Positions 24,872 to 32,775 of a stretch of 48,028 nt of DNA are shown piece after piece. Position 1 is the first letter of the stretch, and each line of letters starts with the position of its first letter. Source of the stretch: Candidatus Alcium sp. F082 (GTDB taxonomy: Bacteria; Bacteroidota; Bacteroidia; Bacteroidales; F082); the NCBI GenBank assembly GCA_001543395.1, contig LPNG01000005.1:69811-117838 (forward strand), in the 5' to 3' direction. Under the pieces are notes generated by a model. That model was not told where the DNA came from. It was given only the letters and a program-made list of their open reading frames with translations, and ran no database searches. Both the position numbers and the translations under genes were made by a program.

Positions 24872-25646
24872 TTGTTAGTTTGGATTTTGCTTCTTTCCAA
24901 TAGGTGATCATCTCTTCGATGCTGAGGTGTTGCACACCTTTGCCTTGTTCGCGGGCCTTCTGTTCCACGTACGCAAAGCGTTCGCGGAACTTCTTGTTGG
25001 TCTTTTCGAGGGCATCGTCGGGATTCACACCGATGTAGTTGCCATAAGCTGCCAAGGCAAAGAGCAAGTCGCCGTATTCTTCTTCGATATGAGTTAGGTC
25101 GTCGGGCTTTTTCAGTGCTTCATGGAGTTCACTCTTCTCCTCCTCCACCTTCTGCCATGCCTGCTCGGCATTGGGCCAGCGGAAGCCCACACCGGCGGTC
25201 TTCTGCGCCATACGGTAGGCCTTCAACAGCGACGGCAAGCCTTCTGGCACACCGCCCAAAACGCTGCGATTATGCTCGCGTTCCAACTTGATCTTCTCCC
25301 AGTTTTGCTCCACTTGTTCCGCATTCTCAACATGCTCATTACCAAAGATATGCGGATGGCGCACAATCATCTTGTCGCAGATGCCATTGAGCACGTCGGC
25401 AATATCAAAGGCGCCTTGCTCCTGCCCTATCTTGGCATAAAAGACAAGATGGAGCATAAGGTCGCCGAGTTCCTTCTTCACCTCGTTGAGGTCGTCGTTG
25501 AGGATGGCCTGGCTGAGTTCGTAGGTCTCTTCGATGGTGAGGTGGCGCAGGCTTTGAATGGTCTGGGTGCTATCCCAAGGACAGCCCGCACGCACGGCGT
25601 CCATGATATCTAGTAAACGTTTGAAGGCTTGTAGTCTTTCGTCCAT
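24852..25646 (-). CDS. mazG: Nucleoside triphosphate pyrophosphohydrolase MazG
   Basis: A 264-residue all-alpha NTP pyrophosphohydrolase that cleaves (d)NTPs to monophosphates. Two MazG domains are visible. The first has CPWDSTQTIQSL, IEETYEL and the Mg-binding KKELGDLMLHLVF; the second has VGFRWPNAEQAWQKVEEEKSEL and EEYGDLLFAL. The open frame extends to 25883, but homology starts at the ATG at 25646, just behind a promoter. The final residues (TTQNSIL) come from the heptamer repeat and replace the usual C-terminus. Confidence 0.93.
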   Translation of the reverse strand: MDERLQAFKRLLDIMDAVRAGCPWDSTQTIQSLRHLTIEETYELSQAILNDDLNEVKKELGDLMLHLVFYAKIGQEQGAFDIADVLNGICDKMIVRHPHIFGNEHVENAEQVEQNWEKIKLEREHNRSVLGGVPEGLPSLLKAYRMAQKTAGVGFRWPNAEQAWQKVEEEKSELHEALKKPDDLTHIEEEYGDLLFALAAYGNYIGVNPDDALEKTNKKFRERFAYVEQKAREQGKGVQHLSIEEMITYWKEAKSKLTTQNSIL

Positions 25647-25666
25647 GATAGTTTGATTTGAATTTG

Positions 25667-25674
25667 CAAAGGTA
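25667..25674 (-). promoter_or_regulatory. Promoter -7 box (TACCTTTG) for mazG
   Basis: Minus-strand TACCTTTGC lies about 20 bases upstream of the mazG ATG. Confidence 0.6.
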
Positions 25675-25686
25675 AGGAATATTGTT

Positions 25687-25821
25687 GAGATTCCCGCAAG
25701 CGGGAATGGAGTTTGTACCCGATGTGAAAAGCGGCGGTTTGTAAAGTTGACGAATCGTAAACGTCCGAAGCCGCCGCGGTTAACAACAACATCAGCACTC
25801 CATTCCCCGCAGGGGAATCTC
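25687..25821. repeat. Nested inverted-repeat element in the mazG/pagL-like intergenic region
   Basis: Left end 25687-25712 (GAGATTCCCG...GGAATGGAGT) and right end 25797-25821 (ACTCCATTCC...GGGGAATCTC) are inverted copies of one ~25-base sequence, and each is itself a hairpin (TTCCCGC/GCGGGAA; TTCCCC/GGGGAA). Inside, GCGGCGG (25731-25737) faces CCGCCGC (25771-25777). No coding capacity is convincing. It resembles a miniature transposable element or a structured RNA and occupies nearly the whole 211-base gap between divergent promoters. Confidence 0.65.
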
Positions 25822-25841
25822 ACTATTTTCATAGAATTTTG

Positions 25842-25849
25842 TACCTTTG
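25842..25849 (+). promoter_or_regulatory. Promoter -7 box (TACCTTTG) for the PagL-like gene
   Basis: TACCTTTGCAGG ends 8 bases before the ATG at 25858, so the mRNA would be nearly leaderless. Confidence 0.6.
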
Positions 25850-25857
25850 CAGGCTCG

Positions 25858-27057
25858 ATGGAAAGACAAAAAAGCCATATCATCTTATTCGCGCTGCTTA
25901 CCTTATTATTAATAGGGGAAACGGCAACTGCGCAGCTGAGCCAAAAGAATTACGAGATTGAGGCCAAGATGTATTATGGCTACATGTACTTCCAGAACGA
26001 TGAATATCACTCGGCTTTGGGGCGTTACAGCCGTCACACCCCTAGTTACGAGGTCTCGTTGCATCGCAACACCTACGGCGAGCATCGTTGGGAGGTGCTC
26101 CACAACTACCCTTCCATCGGACTCTCCTTTTATTACTCGGGTTTTGGAAACGATAGTATCGCGGCCGAACTGGGCAAGGTGTTTGCCCTCTACCCTTTCA
26201 TCAACTTCCCCATCACGCCGGGCACCAATAGCAGGCTGACCTTCAAGTTGGGGGTGGGTATTGGCTATCTCACCAACAAGTTCGACCCGAAGGAGAACTA
26301 CCACAACTATGCCATCGGCTCACATGTGAATGCCGCCGTCAACCTGTCGTTCGAATACCGCCAGCGCATCACTGACCGACTGCATTGGGTGGCCTCAATC
26401 GGTCTCAACCACTTCTCGAACGGAGCCACACGCGCGCCCAATATGGGCATCAACATCTTCAATGTGGCCACAGGCTTCTCATGGTATTTGGCACCGCCCA
26501 AAGCCCATCTCGACACAAGGCTCCGCCCGAAGAACTACCTTTTCGAATTTGACGGCAAGCGGCATTTCGTCACTGACTACCAATATACGATTGGCTTCAA
26601 GGACCTGAGCCAACAATATGGCACCCATCAGTATTTCTTCGTCCACGACGTCGCGGCCAACTTCATGTTCCAGCTCACCGAGCGCGACCGCTTGGGCCTT
26701 GGCGTCGAGCTGGTCTACGACAACTCCGACAAGATCACCAAACCCGACTGGGACATCTATCTGAAACCGGGAGTCTTGCTCGCCTACGAGATGATGCTCG
26801 ACCGGGTCAGCTTCATGTTCAATGTCGGCCTGCGCAACAACGTACCGCTCAACTCAGGTAAGATGGGGTTGCTGTTCTACCAGAAGGTCGCCGCCCGCTA
26901 CTACCTCAACGACAACCTGTTTACCACCCTCGCCTTCACCACCTACGACATCAAGGCCGACTTCATCAGCGTCGGTTTAGGTTACCATATCCAACACAAG
27001 TACTATCTACCACGTTATGAAAAGAAACGCCATCGCAGTCCTGTTTTTCCTCGTTAG
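25858..27057 (+). CDS. Acyloxyacyl hydrolase / PagL-like lipid A deacylase
   Basis: An outer membrane beta-barrel of about 399 residues, expected to remove an acyl chain from lipid A. A signal peptide (HIILFALLTLLLIGETATAQ) is followed by repeated amphipathic strands. The PagL-type active-site motif is present as LNHFSNGA (His and Ser, ~180-187). The protein is larger than PagL (~150-170 residues) because a second barrel-like half follows (~230-390); this extended form is common in Bacteroides. The ATG at 25858 is chosen because the signal peptide begins there; the frame is open upstream through the repeat element. The next gene overlaps its last 41 bases. Confidence 0.82.
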   Translation: MERQKSHIILFALLTLLLIGETATAQLSQKNYEIEAKMYYGYMYFQNDEYHSALGRYSRHTPSYEVSLHRNTYGEHRWEVLHNYPSIGLSFYYSGFGNDSIAAELGKVFALYPFINFPITPGTNSRLTFKLGVGIGYLTNKFDPKENYHNYAIGSHVNAAVNLSFEYRQRITDRLHWVASIGLNHFSNGATRAPNMGINIFNVATGFSWYLAPPKAHLDTRLRPKNYLFEFDGKRHFVTDYQYTIGFKDLSQQYGTHQYFFVHDVAANFMFQLTERDRLGLGVELVYDNSDKITKPDWDIYLKPGVLLAYEMMLDRVSFMFNVGLRNNVPLNSGKMGLLFYQKVAARYYLNDNLFTTLAFTTYDIKADFISVGLGYHIQHKYYLPRYEKKRHRSPVFPR

Positions 27058-27823
27058 TCTGCTGACGTCCTCTTGCACCAAGATGGACCAGCTCTTCAAC
27101 AACGGGAAGCCCGTCACCGAGCAGCGCGAAGTAGGCCAACACTTCAGCGCTATCTCGATGTATAATAACGTGAATGTCAAGTTAGTACAGAGCAACCGCC
27201 CTCATTTGGAGCTGACCTGTCCCGAGAACCTCATCGAAAAGGTGACCACCAAGGTGACGGGCGACACACTCATCATCAAGAACGAGAACGAGCACAACTG
27301 GCTGCGCAGTTACGACTACAGCATCGACCTGACCGTTTATTACGACAGCCTGCGCGAAATCACCTACTTCTCCAATGGCGACTTGCGTTGCACCGACTCC
27401 CTGAAAGGATATAGCACGTTGAGCATCGACACCATCAGCATCGACTCACTCCACATTGACACCATCGAGGCCTATTGGAACCGCGGATTCACCCTCAGGA
27501 TCAAGGAGGGCAGCGGCGACATCGACCTATGCTTAAACTGCGACGTATTGAAGACCGTGTTCAGTTACGGCACCTCGACAGTCACCTTACATGGCACTGC
27601 GGGTTATGCCGAGCATTACATAAAAAGCTATGGCTGCATCCATGCCGAGGCGCTCAACTCCAACATTGTCAAGGTGATGTCGGAGTCGACCAACGACATC
27701 TACGTATGGGCCAGAAGCCAACTCGTTGCCTACCTCAGCAGCATCGGCAACGTCTACTATAAAGGCTATCCCTGGATAGAAAAATACTGCATGGGCGACG
27801 GGCAAGTCATCAAACTGGAATAA
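27017..27823 (+). CDS. DUF2807 (GIN domain) lipoprotein
   Basis: A 268-residue lipoprotein with lipobox LTSSC (Cys ~20). It carries a right-handed parallel beta-helix domain of the DUF2807 type, with the recognisable opening V-G-x-F-x-x-I-x-x-x-x-x-V-x-V-x-L-x-Q (QHFSAISMYNNVNVKLVQSN). Short repeating strands (LSIDTISIDSLHIDTIE) fill the middle. The family is sometimes called putative auto-transporter adhesin, but its function is unknown. It overlaps the deacylase gene by 41 bases in another frame, so it is translated from the same mRNA. Confidence 0.8.
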   Translation: MKRNAIAVLFFLVSLLTSSCTKMDQLFNNGKPVTEQREVGQHFSAISMYNNVNVKLVQSNRPHLELTCPENLIEKVTTKVTGDTLIIKNENEHNWLRSYDYSIDLTVYYDSLREITYFSNGDLRCTDSLKGYSTLSIDTISIDSLHIDTIEAYWNRGFTLRIKEGSGDIDLCLNCDVLKTVFSYGTSTVTLHGTAGYAEHYIKSYGCIHAEALNSNIVKVMSESTNDIYVWARSQLVAYLSSIGNVYYKGYPWIEKYCMGDGQVIKLE

Positions 27824-27860
27824 TTTTGAAATCCGAAAACGCAAAAGGCATTTTTGGTAC

Positions 27861-27868
27861 GATATTTG
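27861..27868 (+). promoter_or_regulatory. Possible promoter (GATATTTG) for the Tyr/Ser-rich lipoprotein
   Basis: GATATTTG differs from TAnnTTTG at the first base. It lies 58 bases ahead of the ATG at 27927, after a weakly stem-forming stretch. Low confidence. Confidence 0.3.
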
Positions 27869-27926
27869 TAAGTTTTTTGGCGATTGACAAATTAATATCA
27901 AGAACAAATAAATACCCAATAAAAAA

Positions 27927-29333
27927 ATGAAAGCATTAAGACTTCTTCCGCTTCTGGCCTTGATGGTCTTCGCCAGCTGCTCAGCGAACCGTCAGGTGGC
28001 TAAAGACGACACCTACTATTCGCCTTACGGCAATAGTGGCGAGCGTCTGGCCAAGAGCAACGGCTCATACGTGAGCCCCAGCATCAGCAGCAACTCGGAA
28101 TATGACTATCAAGCCTACTATTCCGACAGCAAGAACTACGTCAACAATGCCGAGCCCGTCTATCAGACCACGGAGACGGTGACCGACACCAACGGCGTGG
28201 TGTACACCACCACCGAGACCTACTACGATGCCGACTTTGCCAGCCGCATCAAGCGTTTCGGCACTCAAGCCTCTTCCACGAGAAGCTATTATGACGACTA
28301 CTACACTGGAGGAGACACCTACAACATCTACGTGAACGGCTACGACCCCTTCTATTGGGACTATACGCCGAGCATCTACATCGGCTGGGGTTATCGTCCC
28401 TACTGGAGAACCTACTGGGGTTGGAACTGGAACTATTCCTGGTATCCTTACTCCTATTGGGGCTATCCTTACTACTACTCCTACTGGGGATGGGATCCTT
28501 ACTGGTCATACGGTTGGGGATACTACGACTACTGGTATCATCCCTACCATCATCACCATCACCACGACTGGCACGGCCACGGCTATGGCGGTGGCAACCA
28601 CAACGGTGGCAACGGTAGCCTCGGCAGCTATGTGGCCAGTGTGAGACACGGCAACAGCACCGCCGGCTCCATGAGCAGCAGCTTGCAGAGCGACGGTCGC
28701 AAGCCGAACAATAGCGGCAGCATGTCGGGCACCACGGGTGCAGGTGCAGCCAACAGAGTGAACGGCAGCAGCTCAAGTCGTCCTTCGGCCAGCAGCACCA
28801 CGGGTCGCACCAGCGCCAACGGTAGCGTCAGCAGACCTACGGTGAGCAACCGCCCCACCACGAGCAGCCGTCCTTCGGTAGGCACCAGCGGTCGCACGGG
28901 CAACGTCTCAGCCACCCGTCCTTCAAGTGCCAGCAGTGGCCGCACGGGTAGCCAGAGCGGCGAACGTCAGACCTACACCTCGCCCAACAGCACCCGCCCC
29001 TCACGCTCCAGCTCTGAATATGTGCGCCCACAAAGCTCGTCGCGTCCCTCCACTTCAGGAACGAACAGAAGCAGCTCGTCGAGCAGCGGTAGCTACAACA
29101 GAAGCAGCAGCTCCAGTGGCTCCTACAACAGAAGCAACTCCTCGAGCGGCAGCTACAACAGAGGCAGCTCATCCAGCAGCTACAACAGAGGCAGCAGCTC
29201 GTCGAGCTCAAGCCGCAGCTCGGGTAGCAGCTACAGCGGCGGCAGCCGTAGCTCAAGCTCAAGCAGTCACAGCTCGGGCGGCAGCCACAGCTCAGGCGGC
29301 GGCGGTCGTAGCTCAGGCGGTGGAAGAAGATAA
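27927..29333 (+). CDS. Tyr/Trp-rich and Ser-rich low-complexity lipoprotein
   Basis: A 468-residue lipoprotein with lipobox VFASC (Cys ~19). Residues ~20-130 are polar with many Tyr/Ser. Residues ~140-210 are dominated by Tyr, Trp, Pro and Gly (YWGWNWNYSW, YSYWGYPYYY) and end in a run of six histidines. From ~230 onward the chain is almost entirely Ser, Gly, Arg, Asn and Thr, with repeats such as SGSYNRSSSS near the end. No folded domain is recognisable. Bacteroidetes often carry such YxxW-rich vitelline-membrane-like lipoproteins. A surface, matrix or metal-binding role is speculation; the His cluster could bind metal. Confidence 0.8.
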   Translation: MKALRLLPLLALMVFASCSANRQVAKDDTYYSPYGNSGERLAKSNGSYVSPSISSNSEYDYQAYYSDSKNYVNNAEPVYQTTETVTDTNGVVYTTTETYYDADFASRIKRFGTQASSTRSYYDDYYTGGDTYNIYVNGYDPFYWDYTPSIYIGWGYRPYWRTYWGWNWNYSWYPYSYWGYPYYYSYWGWDPYWSYGWGYYDYWYHPYHHHHHHDWHGHGYGGGNHNGGNGSLGSYVASVRHGNSTAGSMSSSLQSDGRKPNNSGSMSGTTGAGAANRVNGSSSSRPSASSTTGRTSANGSVSRPTVSNRPTTSSRPSVGTSGRTGNVSATRPSSASSGRTGSQSGERQTYTSPNSTRPSRSSSEYVRPQSSSRPSTSGTNRSSSSSSGSYNRSSSSSGSYNRSNSSSGSYNRGSSSSSYNRGSSSSSSSRSSGSSYSGGSRSSSSSSHSSGGSHSSGGGGRSSGGGRR

Positions 29334-29362
29334 AATACAACACGCAAGTGATATTTGACAAG

Positions 29363-29406
29363 AAAAGACTACCTTTGCAGTTGCAAAATGCAAGGTAGTC
29401 TTTTTT
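29363..29406 (+). terminator. Terminator hairpin that contains a promoter -7 box
   Basis: AAAAGACTACCTTTGCA and TGCAAGGTAGTCTTTTTT form a ~14-bp stem with one bulged T, followed by a T-run. The 5' arm includes TACCTTTG (29370-29377), a perfect -7 box for the FadL-like gene. The same DNA can therefore end one transcript and start the next. Confidence 0.7.
29370..29377 (+). promoter_or_regulatory. Promoter -7 box (TACCTTTG) for the FadL-like gene
   Basis: TACCTTTGCAG lies 40 bases ahead of the ATG at 29418 and inside the hairpin described at 29363-29406. Confidence 0.5.
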
Positions 29407-29417
29407 ATTCCAATGCC

Positions 29418-30869
29418 ATGAAGAGAATCGCAATCACTACATTCGTCCTGCTGTTCACCCTCGCGGTGTTCGGCCAAGGCAGCGACGACGCCTGCCTCTT
29501 TTCACAGACCTATTACCAAGGCACTGCCAAAGCTCTTGGCATGGGTAACGCCTTAGGCGCCGTTGGTGGCGACATGACCTCCGTATGCATCAATCCTGCC
29601 GGACTGGGCATCTACAGGAGCAATGAGTTCACCACCACCGTCAATCTGCTGGACAATCACGCTCGATCCACCTACTACGGCACATCCAACGGTGCCAACC
29701 AGATGCGTCTTTCCATCCCTAACGTAGGCTATGTGAGCACCAAGCAAAAGAGCAACTACCGCAACCTGCGCTTCACGCAGTTTGGTATCGGACTCACGCG
29801 GACCAACGACTACAACACCCATACCTTTGCACGAGGCATCAACCCCACCAGCTCGAAGATCGACGACTACCTCGCACAAATCGATGGCTTCTCTGAAAGC
29901 GATATCCAAGACGCCTTCCCTTACACCATCTATCCGGCTTGGAACACCTATCTTATCGACATCTATCAGGATCAACAGGGCGAGTATTATGGCAGCCCCG
30001 TGCCTCAGGGCAACATCTGGCAAGGGCAGGAAAGCGAGTTCAAAGGGCGTTCCGAAGAATGGACTTTCGTAGGTAGCGCCAACTACGCGGAGAGGCTATT
30101 CCTTGGCATCAGCGCCAACCTCGGCCACATCAAACGTGTCGGTTACCGCAACCTCAAAGAAGAAGCCCGCGAAGGCGACGACACCCCGTTCAATGAATGG
30201 AGCTTCAGAGAAGACCTGAGTTCGAACGGCCTCGGAGGCAGCGTGAAGGTGGGCATGATCTATCATGCCAGCCCTGTGGTCCGCATCGGTGCCGCATTCC
30301 ATTCACCGACCATCTATTCCATCGACGAGGCATGGCAGACCCAGACCGAATCGAAAATCAACCTGATAACCCGGAAATACGTATCGCCCGAGTCGAACTA
30401 CGAATACACCTTCATCAGTCCTTTGAAATGGGTGGGTAGTTTGGCCTTCGTCATCGGATACCAAGGGCTGATCAGTCTGGATGCCGAATACATCAACTAT
30501 GGCGCTGCTCAATTCAGGGCCAACGACTGGGACTATAGCGATGTGAACCAAAGCATCAAAGCGACCTATGGCCGCACCTTCAACTTCCGCTTAGGCAGCG
30601 AATGGCGCATCGGGAGTTCCTATCTCAGGATGGGAGCCGGCTATTACGGCAGTCCCTTTGGATTGGGCAAAACAGGCGGCAGCGTAAAGAAGGCCTCGTG
30701 CGGTATCAGCGTGCCCGTCTCCTACGACTCTTCTTTCGACTTCGCATACGAGTTGTCGTACGGCAAGACCTACCGCTACCTCTATGACGCCGGTGAGCTT
30801 GGCATTGAGCCTGTCACTCAAAACAGTTTCAGGCATGTCTTTGCCACCACGCTAAAGGTAAGATTCTAA
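29418..30869 (+). CDS. OmpP1/FadL/TodX-family outer membrane protein
   Basis: A barrel of about 483 residues related to long-chain fatty acid and hydrophobic compound transporters. The signal peptide (MKRIAITTFVLLFTLAVFGQ) is followed by the family's N-terminal hatch region ALGMGNALGAVGGDMTSVCINPAGLGIYRSNE (split here only for description; ~37-68), where N-P-A-G-L is diagnostic. The last residues TLKVRF form a typical C-terminal barrel strand ending in Phe. The frame is open upstream to 29355, but that extension lies in the terminator. A bidirectional terminator follows. Confidence 0.83.
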   Translation: MKRIAITTFVLLFTLAVFGQGSDDACLFSQTYYQGTAKALGMGNALGAVGGDMTSVCINPAGLGIYRSNEFTTTVNLLDNHARSTYYGTSNGANQMRLSIPNVGYVSTKQKSNYRNLRFTQFGIGLTRTNDYNTHTFARGINPTSSKIDDYLAQIDGFSESDIQDAFPYTIYPAWNTYLIDIYQDQQGEYYGSPVPQGNIWQGQESEFKGRSEEWTFVGSANYAERLFLGISANLGHIKRVGYRNLKEEAREGDDTPFNEWSFREDLSSNGLGGSVKVGMIYHASPVVRIGAAFHSPTIYSIDEAWQTQTESKINLITRKYVSPESNYEYTFISPLKWVGSLAFVIGYQGLISLDAEYINYGAAQFRANDWDYSDVNQSIKATYGRTFNFRLGSEWRIGSSYLRMGAGYYGSPFGLGKTGGSVKKASCGISVPVSYDSSFDFAYELSYGKTYRYLYDAGELGIEPVTQNSFRHVFATTLKVRF

Positions 30870-30870
30870 A

Positions 30871-30905
30871 CAAAAAAGAGCCGCTCGTGAGCGGCTCTTT
30901 TTTTG
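30871..30905. terminator. Bidirectional terminator
   Basis: AAAAAAGAGCCGCT and AGCGGCTCTTTTTT form a perfect stem with a CGTG loop, with A-run and T-run on both sides. It serves the FadL-like gene and the converging zinc-ribbon gene. Confidence 0.9.
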
Positions 30906-30924
30906 CATCATACGTTATCGATGA

Positions 30925-31914
30925 TTACTTGTACTGGTTGATAATGCCCTTGTCGACCAGGATACGACCGCAGTATTCGCACACGATGATCTTCTTGTGC
31001 GTGCAGATGTCCAATTGGTGTTGGGGCGGGATGCGGTTGAAGCAGCCACCGCAAGCCTCATCGAAGATGCCGACGACGGCCAGACCATTGCGGGCATTCT
31101 TGCGGATGCGCTTGTAAGCGACCAAGAGACGGTCTTCCACCAGCTTCTCGCACTCGGCTGAACGCTGCAGCAGCTGTTCCTCTTCCTTCTCGGTGCCTTC
31201 CACCAGCGAATGCAGTTCCTCTTTCTTTTCCTGGAGCGAGTTCTGCAGCTCGGTGAGGCGGAGCTGGGCTTGAGCCACCTTGGTAGCCACGTCGTTGTCC
31301 TTAGCCGTGATTTCACGGATGCGTTTCTCGGAGAGTTGGATGTCCAACTGCTGATACTCGATCTCCTTGGTCAGTGAGTCGTATTCGCGGTTGTTGCGGA
31401 CATTGTTCTGCTGTTCTTCGTACTTCTTGATCAAAGCCTCGATTTCCTTGATCTTGATCTTGTAGTCGGAAATATCTTTCTGATGTTTCTTGCTTTCGTC
31501 TTTCAGGTTGGTGATACGGGTCTCAAGACCAGCGATCTCGTCTTCCATATCCTGAATCTCGAGCGGCAGGTTGCCACGATAGGCACGGATCTCGTCAATC
31601 TTGGAGTCGACCTGTTGCAAGGTATACAAAGCCACCAGCTTCTGCTCGACGCTTACCTCAATCGGGTCTTCCACCGGTTTGGGAGCCTCTTCCTTCACGA
31701 CAGGAGCTTCCTCTTTGGGTGCTTCTGCTTCAACCTCAGCCTTGGCAGCCTTTTTGGCTGTCTTCTTGGGCTTCTTTTCCTCAACAACTTCCTCCTTCAC
31801 TTCAGGTTCAGCAGTGGCTTTAACAGCTTTCTTTGTTGTTTTCTTTGTTTCCTTAACTTCTTTAGCCTCAGCAACTTCAGTCACTTCGGCCTCTTTATTC
31901 ACTTTCTTAGCCAT
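30925..31914 (-). CDS. Coiled-coil protein with C4 zinc ribbon and Lys/Ala/Glu-rich N-terminal tail
   Basis: A 329-residue protein of the zf-RING_7 (C4-type zinc ribbon) family. Residues ~95-270 form a long coiled coil. The C-terminal ribbon has the pairs CGGC and CEYC around residues 285-315. The first ~90 residues are an unusual tail of Lys, Ala, Glu, Thr and Val (KKTTKKAVKA, KPKKTAKKAAKA), resembling histone H1-like or nucleoid-binding tails; typical family members are about 250 residues and lack it. Function is unknown; a nucleic-acid-binding role is inferred from the ribbon and the basic tail. nif3 lies 11 bases upstream, its usual neighbour. Confidence 0.83.
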   Translation of the reverse strand: MAKKVNKEAEVTEVAEAKEVKETKKTTKKAVKATAEPEVKEEVVEEKKPKKTAKKAAKAEVEAEAPKEEAPVVKEEAPKPVEDPIEVSVEQKLVALYTLQQVDSKIDEIRAYRGNLPLEIQDMEDEIAGLETRITNLKDESKKHQKDISDYKIKIKEIEALIKKYEEQQNNVRNNREYDSLTKEIEYQQLDIQLSEKRIREITAKDNDVATKVAQAQLRLTELQNSLQEKKEELHSLVEGTEKEEEQLLQRSAECEKLVEDRLLVAYKRIRKNARNGLAVVGIFDEACGGCFNRIPPQHQLDICTHKKIIVCEYCGRILVDKGIINQYK

Positions 31915-31925
31915 ATGATTGATTT

Positions 31926-32720
31926 CTATTTATTTACAAAATAATAAACCGCATTCGTCCTAGTTTCAGCGATTTCGGCTGCAAAGGTAGGAAATTTTTT
32001 CCGAATTAGTTCAACTATTAATTCTTTCGTAAACTGTTCGGTCTCAAAATGTCCGCCATCGACCAGCAAAACATTGCCTTCGGGGATAAAAAAGTCGTGG
32101 TATTTGATGTCAGCGGTGAGGTAGGCATCGGCTTTTTGGCGCAAGGCGTCCTGCATGAAGGGGCTTCCCGAGCCACCACAGAGCGCGACCTTCTTGATCG
32201 AACGACCTGTCAAGGCGGAATGGCGCAAGCAAGGCGAACCGATGGCCTCGGCGACAAGGCCTAAAAATGCGGTCTCACCCATAGGATTCTCGAATTCACC
32301 AATCATTCCAGCGCCACAAAGCTCGGGTTCGGCCTCTGAGGGCTGTAGCAGATGCAGGTTCTTCAGGCCAAGTCGTTCGGCCAGCACGCGGCTCACACCC
32401 AAATAGCTGTTGTCCAAGTTGGTATGCATCGAAATCATGGCGACATCATGCTTGACGGCCTTCATCACAGCGCGCTCGATATAAGTCTCAGGCGTGAGAT
32501 GCTTCAAGCCATGGAAAATCAAAGGGTGATGGCTGACAATGAGGTCGCAGCCTTTGGCGATGGCTTCGTCGACGACTTCCTCGGTGATATCTAAGCATAC
32601 CAATGCCTTGCGGGCTTCAGCGTTAAGGTCGCCGACCTGAAGGCCAGCGTTGTCGTAACTCTCCTGCCATTGCAACGGCGCCACTTCGGTGATGCAGTTC
32701 AGAATGTCTTTTACGGTCAT
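31926..32720 (-). CDS. Nif3-like dinuclear metal centre protein
   Basis: A 264-residue NIF3/YbgI-type hexameric protein with two metal sites. Motifs include SYDNAGLQVGD, the metal ligands in DLIVSHHPLIFHG (~58-70), MHTNLD, and the C-terminal DGGHFETEQ (His and Glu). The function of the family is unsettled; annotation as GTP cyclohydrolase 1 type 2 homologue is not proof of activity. The frame is open upstream to 32966, but homology begins with MTVKDILNCI at 32720. Many Bacteroidota versions are about 365 residues because of an inserted middle domain, which is absent here. Confidence 0.9.
   Translation of the reverse strand: MTVKDILNCITEVAPLQWQESYDNAGLQVGDLNAEARKALVCLDITEEVVDEAIAKGCDLIVSHHPLIFHGLKHLTPETYIERAVMKAVKHDVAMISMHTNLDNSYLGVSRVLAERLGLKNLHLLQPSEAEPELCGAGMIGEFENPMGETAFLGLVAEAIGSPCLRHSALTGRSIKKVALCGGSGSPFMQDALRQKADAYLTADIKYHDFFIPEGNVLLVDGGHFETEQFTKELIVELIRKKFPTFAAEIAETRTNAVYYFVNK
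31983..31990 (-). promoter_or_regulatory. Internal promoter (TACCTTTG) for the zinc-ribbon gene
   Basis: Minus-strand TACCTTTGCAGCC lies inside the 3' end of nif3, about 69 bases upstream of the ATG at 31914. The site may be functional or coding coincidence; the match to the consensus and its flank (GCAGC) is exact. Confidence 0.5.
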
Positions 32721-32738
32721 AAATTCAAAATTGAGGCT

Positions 32739-32766
32739 CAAAATTAGGAAAAAATGTCTAATTTTG
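32739..32766. promoter_or_regulatory. Divergent promoters in a perfect inverted repeat (nif3 / lpxK)
   Basis: CAAAATTAG (32739-32747) and CTAATTTTG (32758-32766) are exact inverted copies separated by 10 bases. Each contains a -7 box, TAATTTTG: the minus-strand one for nif3 and the plus-strand one for lpxK. Confidence 0.6.
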
Positions 32767-32775
32767 ACCCCTACA

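Noticed and set aside
25647-25883. Upstream extension of mazG to 25883
   Set aside because: Family homology starts at 25646, a promoter lies right behind it, and the extension runs through the inverted-repeat element.
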